Positions 26,944 to 36,103 of a stretch of 64,000 nt of DNA are shown here, one piece after another (position 1 is the stretch's first letter; the number at the start of each line of letters is the position of its first letter). Source of the stretch: Roseiconus nitratireducens. GTDB lineage: Bacteria > Planctomycetota > Planctomycetia > Pirellulales > Pirellulaceae. The stretch is taken from NCBI RefSeq assembly GCF_008629675.1, contig NZ_VWOX01000012.1, forward strand, positions 1 to 64,000. The letters run 5' to 3'. The notes beneath the pieces are model-generated. The model was not told where the DNA came from. It saw nothing but the letters and a program-made list of their open reading frames with translations, and ran no database searches. The translations under genes and the position numbers were made by a program.

Positions 26944-27639
26944 ATGTCGAAGTGTGTCCGTCGATCGATCCTGCTCTGCTGCGCCTTGACCGCGTGGTTG
27001 GCGTCCTCAGGCTATGGCCAAACGGTGACGCTGATCGCGCCTGGTTCGGACAACCGCATCGCGACGATCAACGGCATCACGATCAACGGGACGGTTTATG
27101 ACGTCACCTTCAACCATGACATTCGGTACCGCGACCTTCCGGTTCCCAAGCTCAGCTTTCCCGGAACGTCGTCGACGGATTACGCGGCGGCCGTTCAAGC
27201 GGCGGAAACGATCGCATCGGTGGTCAGCGGGATTCCAGACGTCTCCGGCCCCACCACGTCGATTTTCATTGCCGCCGGCGAAGGCAACGGCAACCGTGTC
27301 CGCGCTGCCTACATCGATTCACAGCCCAACTACAGCGACTGGTCGCCAGCCGACGTCCTCACCGGCGAATTCAAGGGCAACAAATTGACCCCGTCCGATG
27401 TGGCCTGGCTCACATTCTCTCAGGTCGCCGTGGCGGTTCCCGAACCGTCCGGATTTGCGATGGCAGCCATTCTGGCCGTGATCGGTCTGACGCGCCGGCA
27501 TCGACCGCGTTTGTCCAAGGCCGACCTGTTGTCGCGGAGCCCCCCCGACGCGCCTGCACGCTGCGCGTCACGAAATGGCAATCCGATTTGCGACGGCGCG
27601 GCACGGGGCCGTTCATCGTTCGACCGGTCCGCACCATGA
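26944..27639 (+). CDS. PEP-CTERM sorting-domain protein 2, with C-terminal extension
   Basis: 231 aa from the ATG at 26944. Signal peptide (SILLCCALTAWLASSGYG, cleavage before QTV), then the same domain as the protein at 25692 (TVTLIAPGSDNRIATINGI, PNYSDWSPADV, SDVAWLTFSQV). The sorting tail is VPEPSGF, a helix (AMAAILAVIGL) and TRRHRPR. Unlike typical substrates the frame continues about 40 residues past the basic cluster, and it ends by ATGA overlap with the exosortase start. The overlap couples translation of substrate and enzyme. Whether the extension is retained is unknown. Confidence 0.82.
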   Translation: MSKCVRRSILLCCALTAWLASSGYGQTVTLIAPGSDNRIATINGITINGTVYDVTFNHDIRYRDLPVPKLSFPGTSSTDYAAAVQAAETIASVVSGIPDVSGPTTSIFIAAGEGNGNRVRAAYIDSQPNYSDWSPADVLTGEFKGNKLTPSDVAWLTFSQVAVAVPEPSGFAMAAILAVIGLTRRHRPRLSKADLLSRSPPDAPARCASRNGNPICDGAARGRSSFDRSAP

Positions 27640-29360
27640 CCTCCGTTCGCCCCCTCAAAATCGCCGCTTCGCTGCATCCGATCGACCGACTGTACGTGGC
27701 GATCGTGGCGATGCAACTGCCGTTCGTGCTGGTGCACCTGCACAACCTGTGGACGTTTCGGTCCCACTACGAGTTCTTTCCGTTCGTGCTCTTGGCCGCC
27801 GGCGGTTTGATGGCGTCTCGTTGGCCTCAGACACTGCCCGAGCGCACCGCATCCTTGAACACGCTTTGTCGTGGAATGTTGATGACCGGATTGGCTCTGA
27901 TGGCTGCCGCGGTCATCTTCGTTTCACCCTGGCTGGCGGCGGTTGCGTTCCTGATCAACCTGGGCGGATTGCTGATTCGCGTCCTCGGCCCGGCAGCACG
28001 TGATTTGCTCGGACCCTGGATGCTGTGCTGGTTGGTCATTCCACCGCCGTTGGGTCTGGATGGATGGATGATCGGTCAGATGCAATCGATGACCTCCACG
28101 TGCGTTTCCAGACTGCTGGAATGGGGTGGAATGCTGCACATTCGAGTCGGGAACACGTTCGAGTTGTCTGGCCACCGGCTATTCGTCGCGGAAGCCTGCA
28201 GTGGCATCCACAGCCAATTGGTTCTGATCACCGTCTGCCTGGTGCTGATGGTGTACCAACGCCGACGGATCCGAAGTGGAATCCTGATGGTCGTTGCAGC
28301 CAGTTTCTGGTCGTTGGCCGCCAACGTGACACGGATCATGATTGTTGTCCTGGCGGCAGCACATTTCGACATCGACATCTCGGAAGGCTGGGCACATGAA
28401 TGCCTTGGGTTCCTGCTGATCGTTGCCGGATTTGCGATGCTTTTGAGCACCGATCATCTTTTCCGCGGAATCGCCGCCTTGCGGGAACCTCCGGACTATC
28501 AGATCCGTTTGGAAGAGACGTCCGACTTGATCCAGACAGTCTCACTGTGGAGACGTCAGGCAGCGGACTGGTGTTTCGGTTCGCGTGAAGCCTATCAAAC
28601 CCACTGCATCGTCCCCCGCACTTCGGCGCAACACGATCGACGCTTCACCAACGTGGCACCGCCTCGTCCGCTGGTAGTCTTCACGTCACTGATCGCCATC
28701 CTGGCTTCCCTGCAAGTGGTGGTGTTGGCAAGCGGTCATGGACACACCCAACTGGTTCGACTGCTGTCCTGGTTGCCCGAAGACACCATGCCGCAGGAAG
28801 CAGGCCCCTGGAAACTGAAAGAGTACACCGAACAGCACCGCGACCGTCACTCCGATCAGGGTGAGTCCAGTCAGATCTGGCGATACGTTTCACAGTCAGC
28901 CGCCGCGCAGGTCTCCGTCGATTATCCCTTTTGTGGTTGGCACCAACTGACACGTTGCTACACGTCACGCGGTTGGTCGATTGTTTCCGAACAGATCCGA
29001 TCATTTCCGCGGCCGGACGGAAACCCCGATGATCCGGCTCAATGCGTCGAGGTTCAGATGGTCGGGCCTTCGGGCCAATACGGGCTCCTGATCTACAGCT
29101 TGCTCGACCGTCACGGCGAAACCCTGGCGGGTGAAACGCACTATTGGCACAACCGTGTCGCCAACAGCCCGCTGATCGATGCGATGTCCGGATCGTCCAC
29201 GTCGCCGCTGGACGAGAGCACCTTGCAGGTCCAGGTGCTGACCGTCAGCGAGGTTCCGCTGACCGATCGACAATCGAATCATTGCCGTGAGCTTTACGTC
29301 GCGGCTCATCACCGTACGCGCCACGCCCTCCTGAGCAGGATGTCCGATGTTGATCAATAG
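27636..29360 (+). CDS. xrtU: Exosortase (XrtU type) with EpsI-like C-terminal domain
   Basis: 574 aa from the ATG at 27636. Membrane transpeptidase or cysteine protease that recognises PEP-CTERM tails. About 8-9 TM helices in the first 290 residues carry the catalytic set: Cys188 in EACSGIHS, Arg233 in NVTRI and His254 in WAHECLGF. After a linker and one more TM (PLVVFTSLIAILASLQVVVLA), the C-terminal 200 residues resemble the EpsI/DUF3485 domain (DTMPQEAGPWKL, VDYPFCGWHQLTRCY). This layout matches the planctomycete exosortase U group. It overlaps the upstream PEP-CTERM gene by 4 nt and the downstream TPR gene by 14 nt. Confidence 0.88.
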   Translation: MTSVRPLKIAASLHPIDRLYVAIVAMQLPFVLVHLHNLWTFRSHYEFFPFVLLAAGGLMASRWPQTLPERTASLNTLCRGMLMTGLALMAAAVIFVSPWLAAVAFLINLGGLLIRVLGPAARDLLGPWMLCWLVIPPPLGLDGWMIGQMQSMTSTCVSRLLEWGGMLHIRVGNTFELSGHRLFVAEACSGIHSQLVLITVCLVLMVYQRRRIRSGILMVVAASFWSLAANVTRIMIVVLAAAHFDIDISEGWAHECLGFLLIVAGFAMLLSTDHLFRGIAALREPPDYQIRLEETSDLIQTVSLWRRQAADWCFGSREAYQTHCIVPRTSAQHDRRFTNVAPPRPLVVFTSLIAILASLQVVVLASGHGHTQLVRLLSWLPEDTMPQEAGPWKLKEYTEQHRDRHSDQGESSQIWRYVSQSAAAQVSVDYPFCGWHQLTRCYTSRGWSIVSEQIRSFPRPDGNPDDPAQCVEVQMVGPSGQYGLLIYSLLDRHGETLAGETHYWHNRVANSPLIDAMSGSSTSPLDESTLQVQVLTVSEVPLTDRQSNHCRELYVAAHHRTRHALLSRMSDVDQ

Positions 29361-30825
29361 GATCGAGCGGTTGATTCGATACGTGCTGCGCGAACCGGGC
29401 TGGTTGCATCTGGCCGTCGGCCTCCCCGCGCTGCTCACGGCGATCGTCTGCGTCGCAGTATGGACGTTCAGCCAATCGCTGACGTCGTGGGACCTGTCAA
29501 AGCACTACTTTCGCGCGGCAATGCACGCGCACCGGCAAGGCGACATCGAATCTGCCGAGCGGTGGCTTCGCAAAGTCACCCACCTGAATGCCAATGACCC
29601 TGCGGCCCGATTTCGTTTGGCCAAGATCGCCATGCAAAAGGGCGAAACCATTCGCGCCCGACGATTGCTGGCCGAGCTGGCACCGCGCGATGCCATCGGA
29701 TTCCCCCCTGCTCACTTGTTCGTTGCTTCCCAACTGCTGAAGTCCGCAGCGGCCGGAAGTGCGCAGACCGAGTCGGCAACACGCTGGCACCTGTCGGCCG
29801 CCCTGGCCAAGAATCCTTCGGATTTGCATGCCAGGCACATGCTTGCCGAATTCGAGCTGATGCACCGCAGCTTGCAGGACGCGATCGCCCACTATCGCGT
29901 TTTGGAACCGCGCGACCCCTCGGTCAATTTGCTGTTGGCCCAGTTGCACGTCGCGATCGGCAACCGGGCGCAAGCCGAGCTGGCCGCCGAACGGGGACTC
30001 CGGCGATTCTCCAAGCGGATCGCCGATGATCACACCGATGTTGCGGCAAAGATCGAATCGGCGCGGCTTTACGCGTTCTTGGAGATCTACGACGAAGCGA
30101 CAAGGATCTTGAACAACGCCGCGGCGTTCCAACGAATTCCGCCGGACGACTTGAATCGTCTGCGACACGTATTGTCCGATATCTATTTCCAATGGAACCT
30201 GGCGTTACGCCACCACGGATCGGAAACGGATCCGGAGCGACTGCACCTCCTGAAACTTGCGGTGAAGTTGACCCCGGAAGATCACCGCCTGTACCAATCC
30301 CTGTTCGAAATCAAACGTTCGTCACAGGGGTTGTCGGAACCGGTGGACGAAGTCTTCCGGTCGTTGCTGACGCAATCCGCTGGAAACCAACCCACCGGGA
30401 AATCGATCGTCCACCTCAACCTGTCGATCGCGGCAGCCAACGAAGGCGACGCGACGCAGGAACGCCGACACCTTCGCGAAGCCTTGCGTGCCGACCCCAA
30501 GTCTTCGGTCGCCGCCAACAACCTGGCTTGGAACCTTGCCACCGCTCAACCGCCACGCTTGGACGAAGCGATGCAGTGGGTAGACCGGGCCATCGAATTG
30601 CAACCCCAACGGGACGACTATCGCGCAACCCGGGGCCGGATCCTGGCGCTATCGGGCCGCAAACAAGAAGCCATCGCCGAATTGGAACCGGTTTCCAGAC
30701 GCCTTCCGGGTCGCGCGGACATCAGCCGCGTGTTGGCGGAACTGTACCGAGACTTGGGAGATGAATCGGCGGCCGGTGAACACACCGCCAGGGCTGCAGC
30801 GCAAAGCGATTTCGGCCGTCTGTAG
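29347..30825 (+). CDS. Membrane-anchored TPR protein of the exosortase operon
   Basis: 492 aa. One N-terminal TM (LHLAVGLPALLTAIVCVAVW), then tetratricopeptide-like helical repeats through the rest of the chain (HYFRAAMHAHRQGDIESAERWL, RLAKIAMQKGETIRARRLL, LNLSIAAANEGDATQERRHL, NNLAWNLATAQPPRLDEAM). The start overlaps the exosortase stop by 14 nt, so it is in the same operon. It is likely a periplasmic scaffold for the sorting machinery; TPR proteins are common near exosortases. Confidence 0.8.
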   Translation: MLINRIERLIRYVLREPGWLHLAVGLPALLTAIVCVAVWTFSQSLTSWDLSKHYFRAAMHAHRQGDIESAERWLRKVTHLNANDPAARFRLAKIAMQKGETIRARRLLAELAPRDAIGFPPAHLFVASQLLKSAAAGSAQTESATRWHLSAALAKNPSDLHARHMLAEFELMHRSLQDAIAHYRVLEPRDPSVNLLLAQLHVAIGNRAQAELAAERGLRRFSKRIADDHTDVAAKIESARLYAFLEIYDEATRILNNAAAFQRIPPDDLNRLRHVLSDIYFQWNLALRHHGSETDPERLHLLKLAVKLTPEDHRLYQSLFEIKRSSQGLSEPVDEVFRSLLTQSAGNQPTGKSIVHLNLSIAAANEGDATQERRHLREALRADPKSSVAANNLAWNLATAQPPRLDEAMQWVDRAIELQPQRDDYRATRGRILALSGRKQEAIAELEPVSRRLPGRADISRVLAELYRDLGDESAAGEHTARAAAQSDFGRL

Positions 30826-31440
30826 CGGTCACGGTCTGCTTTCGGCGCATCTGCCACCCATCGCCGCGCCCCCAAGTTGGACAGCGTCTTTTTCAATCAA
30901 AAAAGCCGTGATTCGCAGTGCAATCAGCGGCAAGGCGTTGGCCGCCGGTCGATGCGATCAAGACCACAGCTGGGGCGCGACGCGGCACACGCGATCGGGC
31001 GCTATTCAGCAAGGTGACTCCCGCTGTCGGGAACTTTTCTTCGTCCCGCGACTGGCCTTTGCAGTGGACAATGCCTATCGTTGCAGTGCCGCCGAAATGA
31101 GCGGCTAAAGGAATCTGAGGCCACGGCAACGGCATCGTTGCTTTCCGCGTTTGGACACGCAGCGGTGGGCCACGCAGCAAAAAAATAGTTCGCTATTTAT
31201 CGCTGCGCAATTCGACCAATCGATGCAAGTTGACCGTCAGCTGATAAGGCATGCCGGTCAGCGCATCTGGTGCGATTGCCCACCGAACGGTTTTTTGACC
31301 GGGCATCTTTTGTGACCTATATTCGCGTGGCCGCCTTTTCTGGGTGACCAACGCGGCCAGCGCGGCGGAAAGTTCGGGCACGAACTTCCTTCGCCCCTCC
31401 CCTCGCACTTCCTGAAGTCACCCAGTTGGATTCGATCGGT
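30826..31440. other. Intergenic region after the exosortase operon
   Basis: 615 bp. It holds a degenerate MITE copy from 30879 and a small hairpin with a TTCG tetraloop (AAATAG-TTCG-CTATTT) at about 31181-31196, inside a GCAGC/GCTGC pair. No gene supported. Confidence 0.5.
30879..30972 (+). mobile_element. MITE-like element, copy 3 (degenerate, one end)
   Basis: Begins GGACAGCGTCTTTTTCAATC and keeps the CGTGATT, GCAGTGCAAT and AGCGGCAAGGCG blocks in the same order as the copies at 26353 and 48086, then diverges after GGCCGCCGGTCG. The right terminal repeat is not recognisable. Confidence 0.6.
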
Positions 31441-33207
31441 ATGCATACATTCGCACGGGTCATTCTTCCGCCACCGGTCCCTTGCCACAATCGTGTGGCC
31501 CATCATTGCGGCGACGGCTCGCGCGTCACCGGTCCGGTGGGAGTTCGACTCCGATCGCCCCTGCAATGGGTGTTTGCCGCCGCCTTCGTCGTGCTGATGG
31601 GCGGCATGCCCGCAAGCGCGCAACAGACGCTGCAGATCGAAGAGACCGCTGCCACGCCGCTGGATCAACCGGATCCGTCGCAGGTGATCGCGACCGGCGC
31701 CGCGCTGGAACGCGACCGCCAATGGTCCGACGCGATTCGCCACTACGAGAAGGCTTGGCGTGCCTATCCGAATCACCGTGAGATTTATCAGCGGTTGATC
31801 ATCAGCCGACTGCACTACGATGTGAACCGTCGCTACAACGACAAAAGTTTTGTCGCGTCGGCGCATCGTTTGAGCGCCTCACAGGCTTTGGATCTGTACA
31901 CGGAGATCCTGGCGAATCTGGAAACGCACTATGTCGAACCGATCACCTGGTCTCGCGTGCTGTTGCACGGAACGGCTTCGCTGGAAGTCGCACTGACCGA
32001 AGACTCCTTCCTGCGAGATGCGCTGTCGGGTGTCGATGCCGATCGCGTGCGTCAGTTCCGAGAAACCATCCATCGACGCATCGCGGATCGCCCGTCCAAC
32101 AATCGCTTTGACCTGCGAGCAACAGTCGCCTTCGTGGCCAACACCGCCAGCACCGAACTCGGTCTGAATTCCACGGCGGTCGTTTTGGAGTATGTCGGTG
32201 GAGCCGTTTCCACCTTGGACACCTACACCCGCCTGCTCTCCGGCGACCAATTGGACGAAATGTTCTCCAACATCGAAGGCAACTTCGTCGGGCTGGGCGT
32301 GGAACTGAAAACCGAAGAGGACGCGTTACGGATTCTGTCGGTAATCCCCGGCGGCCCCGCCGAGGAAGCCGGAATGTTGCCTGGGGAACGAATCATTCGC
32401 GTCGAACATAGCCAGACGCAACAGTCCGATCCGAACGTCGCGGCCGACCTGCTGCGTGGACCCGAACAGTCCTACGTTTCGCTGACCGTCGAAAACCTGC
32501 AGGGACAACGTCGCGACTTGAACGTCCAGCGGCGGCGCGTGGACGTTCCCTGCGTGGAGAACGTGCACCTGGTCGACTCGGTTTCACGCATCGGCTACCT
32601 GCGGCTGACGAACTTCCAGAAAACAACGACTCGCGACGTCGAGCGAGCGTTGTGGGACTTGCACCGCCAAGGCATGCGTGGCCTGATCCTGGACCTGCGG
32701 GGAAATCCCGGCGGACTGCTGTCGGCCGCTGTCGAAGTCGCCGACCGGTTCATGGGCCAGGGACGAATCGTCACCACCCGCGGCCGCAATTCTCGCGAGA
32801 ACTTTGACTATGTCGCCCACCGTGCGAACACCTGGGACGTCCCGCTTGCCGTTCTGATCGATGGCGACAGCGCCAGTGCCAGCGAGATCTTCGCGGGCGC
32901 CATCGCCGACAGCGGTCGTGGTGTCCTGGTCGGCGAACGCAGCTACGGCAAAGGCAGCGTGCAGGGGATTTTTCGGATGCAGTCCGCAAAGTTCGGACTT
33001 TGTCTGACCACGGCCAAGTTCTATTCGCCCAGCGGCAAAGCGATCAGCCAAAACGGCGTCGACCCCGACTTGTTTGTGCAGTCGGAATACATCGCTGCAC
33101 GGCCAAATGATCAGGGGCGTTTGACTCTGGACACGGAAGATTCCGTGCTGCAAAAGGCCGCCGATACGTTGGCCGCTCGCAACCAGATGATCAGCCAACG
33201 CGACTAA
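31441..33207 (+). CDS. S41 family C-terminal processing protease
   Basis: 588 aa from the ATG at 31441; a TTG five codons upstream is possible. A long n-region and signal (LQWVFAAAFVVLMGGMPASA) direct it to the periplasm. An N-terminal helical or TPR-like part (DAIRHYEKAWRAYPNHREIY) precedes a PDZ domain (FVGLGVELKTEEDALRI, GPAEEAGMLPGERI). The S41 core follows with the Ser region DGDSASASEIFAG and the Lys in SYGKGSVQ. It cleaves unstructured C-termini of exported proteins. It lies downstream of the exosortase operon behind 615 bp of repeats, so it is probably a separate unit. Confidence 0.9.
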   Translation: MHTFARVILPPPVPCHNRVAHHCGDGSRVTGPVGVRLRSPLQWVFAAAFVVLMGGMPASAQQTLQIEETAATPLDQPDPSQVIATGAALERDRQWSDAIRHYEKAWRAYPNHREIYQRLIISRLHYDVNRRYNDKSFVASAHRLSASQALDLYTEILANLETHYVEPITWSRVLLHGTASLEVALTEDSFLRDALSGVDADRVRQFRETIHRRIADRPSNNRFDLRATVAFVANTASTELGLNSTAVVLEYVGGAVSTLDTYTRLLSGDQLDEMFSNIEGNFVGLGVELKTEEDALRILSVIPGGPAEEAGMLPGERIIRVEHSQTQQSDPNVAADLLRGPEQSYVSLTVENLQGQRRDLNVQRRRVDVPCVENVHLVDSVSRIGYLRLTNFQKTTTRDVERALWDLHRQGMRGLILDLRGNPGGLLSAAVEVADRFMGQGRIVTTRGRNSRENFDYVAHRANTWDVPLAVLIDGDSASASEIFAGAIADSGRGVLVGERSYGKGSVQGIFRMQSAKFGLCLTTAKFYSPSGKAISQNGVDPDLFVQSEYIAARPNDQGRLTLDTEDSVLQKAADTLAARNQMISQRD

Positions 33208-33252
33208 GAAGAAAACTTATCTGGAATCCGCGGTGGTCAACCCGCCGCCCAG

Positions 33253-33999
33253 TTAGCGACGCGATTGCACCGCAAGTCGCATCATGAACCCGATCGAACG
33301 CACCGCCTCGGCGAGCGACAACTTGCTGTGCCCATGTTCGCGTTCGACAAACGTGATCGGCAGCTCTGCCATCTTTCCGCCGCTGCGGTTGAACTTCACC
33401 AGCAACTCTTCCAACACCGCATAACCGGTGCATTGCAACGAATCCAGACCGATCCGTTGCAACGCCGCGGTGCGATAACATCGCATCGATCCGCTGCAAT
33501 CCTTGACCGGCAGGCCCAAGACGCCGGTCGCGAATCGGTTGACAAATTTGCTCATCAATCGGCGTCGCAGCGGCCAGCCGACAATCTTTCCGCCGTCGAC
33601 GTAGCGTGACCCAATCACGACATCCAGGGACGGATCCGCGATGGCCCGGTCCAGCAATTGCGGCAATTCCGACGGATCGTGGCTGAGATCCGCGTCCAAA
33701 TTCAGAAACAACGGCAGGCCTCGATCAACCGCCTCCCGCATGGCTCGGACGATCGCACTTCCCAGCCCCCGCGCGTCGGTTCGAACGACCAGTTCCAAAC
33801 GGTCGAATTCGGCCTGCAGACGGCGAACCACGTCGGCCGTTCCGTCGGGCGAGTTGTCGTCGACGACCAGCACGACGGCTTCCGGAAGTGCCTGGAAAAG
33901 CCGCCGAATCAGGTTCTCGATGTTGTCCGATTCCTGATAGGTGCAAATCCCGATCATCGCGATCGGGGACGACGGTTCGGGATCTTGGTGAACGTGCAA
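33253..33999 (-). CDS. Polyprenol monophosphomannose synthase-like glycosyltransferase (GT2)
   Basis: 248 aa, soluble form. GT-A fold with VVDDNSPDGTADVV, the DxD in LNLDADLSHDPSELP, GSRYVDGG, and the acceptor-side CSGSMRCYR. It transfers a sugar from a nucleotide donor to polyprenyl phosphate at the cytosolic face. No C-terminal TM or GtrA domain is present. The context (ATPase and membrane protein next on the same strand) hints at surface glycan assembly. Mannose specificity is not proven. Confidence 0.85.
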   Translation of the reverse strand: MHVHQDPEPSSPIAMIGICTYQESDNIENLIRRLFQALPEAVVLVVDDNSPDGTADVVRRLQAEFDRLELVVRTDARGLGSAIVRAMREAVDRGLPLFLNLDADLSHDPSELPQLLDRAIADPSLDVVIGSRYVDGGKIVGWPLRRRLMSKFVNRFATGVLGLPVKDCSGSMRCYRTAALQRIGLDSLQCTGYAVLEELLVKFNRSGGKMAELPITFVEREHGHSKLSLAEAVRSIGFMMRLAVQSRR

Positions 34000-34328
34000 G
34001 GAAACTCAGGCAAGCGGGACAGCGGCGGGTGAAACGGAGATCCGGTTGGAAGGACGAATCAAAAACGCCTCCGTTGCCAAACGCAGGCCTTGCCGCATTT
34101 TCCACGCTCTGGCGGACGTGGCTACGCCCCTTTGAGCTCCACCCTCCGGGGAATCTCGCATCCACGCAGACTGCCGTCATCGGGCCACGTCGCCTACCCC
34201 GCGTTTTCAACGCTCCGGCGAGCGGGCAACGCCCCCTGGTGGATCGATCACACCCGGGCGGAGAATGAAAAAAACGCACCGCGGTGACGGTGCGTTTCTC
34301 GCAAAAGGATCTCATCGGTTCGCGTCAA
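34000..34328. other. Short repeats and terminator between two minus-strand genes
   Basis: Bases 34105-34127 hold a degenerate CACGCTCTGGCGGACGTGG hairpin related to the units at 37701-37756. The terminator of the ATPase gene occupies 34268-34297. Nothing else recognised. Confidence 0.5.
34268..34297 (-). terminator. Rho-independent terminator of the ExeA-like ATPase gene
   Basis: On the minus strand AAACGCACCG pairs with CGGTGCGTTT around a 6-nt loop, followed by a T-run (bases 34274 to 34268). It lies about 30 bp past the stop codon. Confidence 0.88.
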
Positions 34329-35885
34329 CTACGATCGGTGTCGCATCCGGGCCAGAATCTCTCGGTAGTCGACATCCAACTTCGGCGGATCGAGCGAGGA
34401 TGCCGAATCGACGCGCAACGCCTCGTCGCTGCCCGACCGCGGTTGCTCACGCGGTTCCAGATCCAGGTCTTCGGTGATGAACAGCAGATCGCTGTCGTCG
34501 CGGCACGTGGATTCGGCAGCGGGTGAAGCTTCCGGTTCCGGTTCGTCGTACCAAATCACGGCCGGTACCTCACGAAGCGTTTCTTCGATCGACTCCGAGT
34601 CGGGTTCCACTGACTCCGCGATGTCGTCGGGATGCCCTTCTTCCAAAGGGAACTCTCCGTCGCTGAGCAGGAAATGATCCGCCATGTCGTGGCTGAGCCC
34701 GATGATTTCCGAGTGCAGCGCGGCTTCCAGGTCAAACACCGCTTCGGCAGCTGAATCGCAGGTGGCGTCGGTGTTGTCCCGCTCGGGTTGTCCATCGTCC
34801 GCTTTGGCCGCCCCACCGGCGGATGTCGCGGCGGCGAGTTCAATGCGTTCTTCGTATTCGAAGTCGCCAAACAACTCCAGCGGTGCGGGCGTCTTGATCG
34901 CCGGGGCCACCGACGGCGGTGATGTCACTTGCCGGTCATCAGTGGAAGTGTCAGCCAGGGTCAGCTCGGGCTCGGAATCGGCTTCCGTTTTCGTGGCGGT
35001 CGAGTCATCGGTCAATTCGCCGAATTCCACCGCCGGACTTTCGTGCATCAAATCAGGCTGGACGGTCATCGGGCCCGGCAGTTGTTGCAGCCGCGACCAA
35101 GCGTGATCGATGGTGTGCTCGTCAATCGTCGATTCATCCATTTCGGCCGCGCAATCAATTGCTTCGGTCATGATCTGGTTGATCAGACGGGGAACGCCGC
35201 TGGTCGCATGGAAAATAGCCGACATTGCCTGGCCGGTGATCGTTTCGTCCGCGTTGGAGCCGCAGGCTTCGATGGCTTGCCGGATGTAGGTGCGAGCTTC
35301 TTCGCCGTTCAAGGGGTGCAGGTAGCAGCGAGCGGAGATGCGTTGGACGAAAGGTTCCAGCGACGGGCTCGTCAGAGTCTCGTCAAGTTTCACGCCACCG
35401 GCCAACACGGCGCTGATGACGGGCTGGCCGTGTCGCATGATGTTGGTGACCCGGCGAATCGCTTCCAACACGTTTTCGCTCAATGATGCCGCTTCGTCGA
35501 CGATCAGCAGGATGCCGCCCTGCTTTGCGTCCACGCGTTTGAGGTGATCGTCCAACATCAATTCCAGATTCTTGGCCTGATCGACGTCGACCGTGACGCC
35601 CAATCGATGCAGCAGCAGTCGCTGCAAGGCTGCTTCGTCGGCGATCGCGGTTTCGCCCACGACGACCACCTCGTGAGTCTCAGAGAACTGCTGGGCCAGC
35701 AAAGCGCACAGCAATGATTTTCCCGTTCCCGGCGGACCGATTACCACCGATATCGCCTCGCGCGCCAAAATGCTGCGAGCGATTCGACCGGCTGACTCCA
35801 TCACCGGGCCGACGGCAACGTAGCGGTTGACCGAAGGAAATCCTGGAAACGGCGGCAACGTGTAGTCGTGCTGGGAGTTTGTCAT
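34329..35885 (-). CDS. ExeA/GspA-like AAA ATPase with long acidic C-terminal region
   Basis: 518 aa from the ATG at 35885. The N-terminal 280 residues form an AAA_22 ATPase: Walker A VIGPPGTGKS, Walker B GILLIVDEA, sensor region HGQPVISAVLAGG, then a lid with SGVPRLINQIM. Similar ATPases (ExeA type) power secretin assembly or polysaccharide export, and one subfamily is linked to PEP-CTERM loci. The C-terminal 230 residues are acidic, low-complexity and probably disordered, ending in a basic helix (VDYREILARMRHR). The start was chosen over the upstream ATG because the family N-terminus begins here. Confidence 0.83.
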   Translation of the reverse strand: MTNSQHDYTLPPFPGFPSVNRYVAVGPVMESAGRIARSILAREAISVVIGPPGTGKSLLCALLAQQFSETHEVVVVGETAIADEAALQRLLLHRLGVTVDVDQAKNLELMLDDHLKRVDAKQGGILLIVDEAASLSENVLEAIRRVTNIMRHGQPVISAVLAGGVKLDETLTSPSLEPFVQRISARCYLHPLNGEEARTYIRQAIEACGSNADETITGQAMSAIFHATSGVPRLINQIMTEAIDCAAEMDESTIDEHTIDHAWSRLQQLPGPMTVQPDLMHESPAVEFGELTDDSTATKTEADSEPELTLADTSTDDRQVTSPPSVAPAIKTPAPLELFGDFEYEERIELAAATSAGGAAKADDGQPERDNTDATCDSAAEAVFDLEAALHSEIIGLSHDMADHFLLSDGEFPLEEGHPDDIAESVEPDSESIEETLREVPAVIWYDEPEPEASPAAESTCRDDSDLLFITEDLDLEPREQPRSGSDEALRVDSASSLDPPKLDVDYREILARMRHRS

Positions 35886-36103
35886 CGTTCGGTCTTGTCC
35901 GAAGTTGGCGAGTTGGCTGGAGGGACAGTCGGCAGGACGTGCCGTCCCTGCAACCGGAATAATCGGCAAAATATCCCCGCCACGTGAAGTCGAATTTTTC
36001 GCCTCGGCGAGGTCCCCCGAATTTCTGCTTCAGAAAGTCGGCATCGGCCGCTTGGAAGAAGGCCACGGAAGCCGATGTCTGCGGCTTCCAAATCAGGCAA
36101 TTG

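Noticed and set aside
31193..31408. Small minus-strand frame (71 residues, or 37 from an inner ATG at 31306 with TATAGG just upstream)
   Set aside because: No domain, no SD, and it lies in a repeat-rich gap. Leaderless expression is possible but unsupported.
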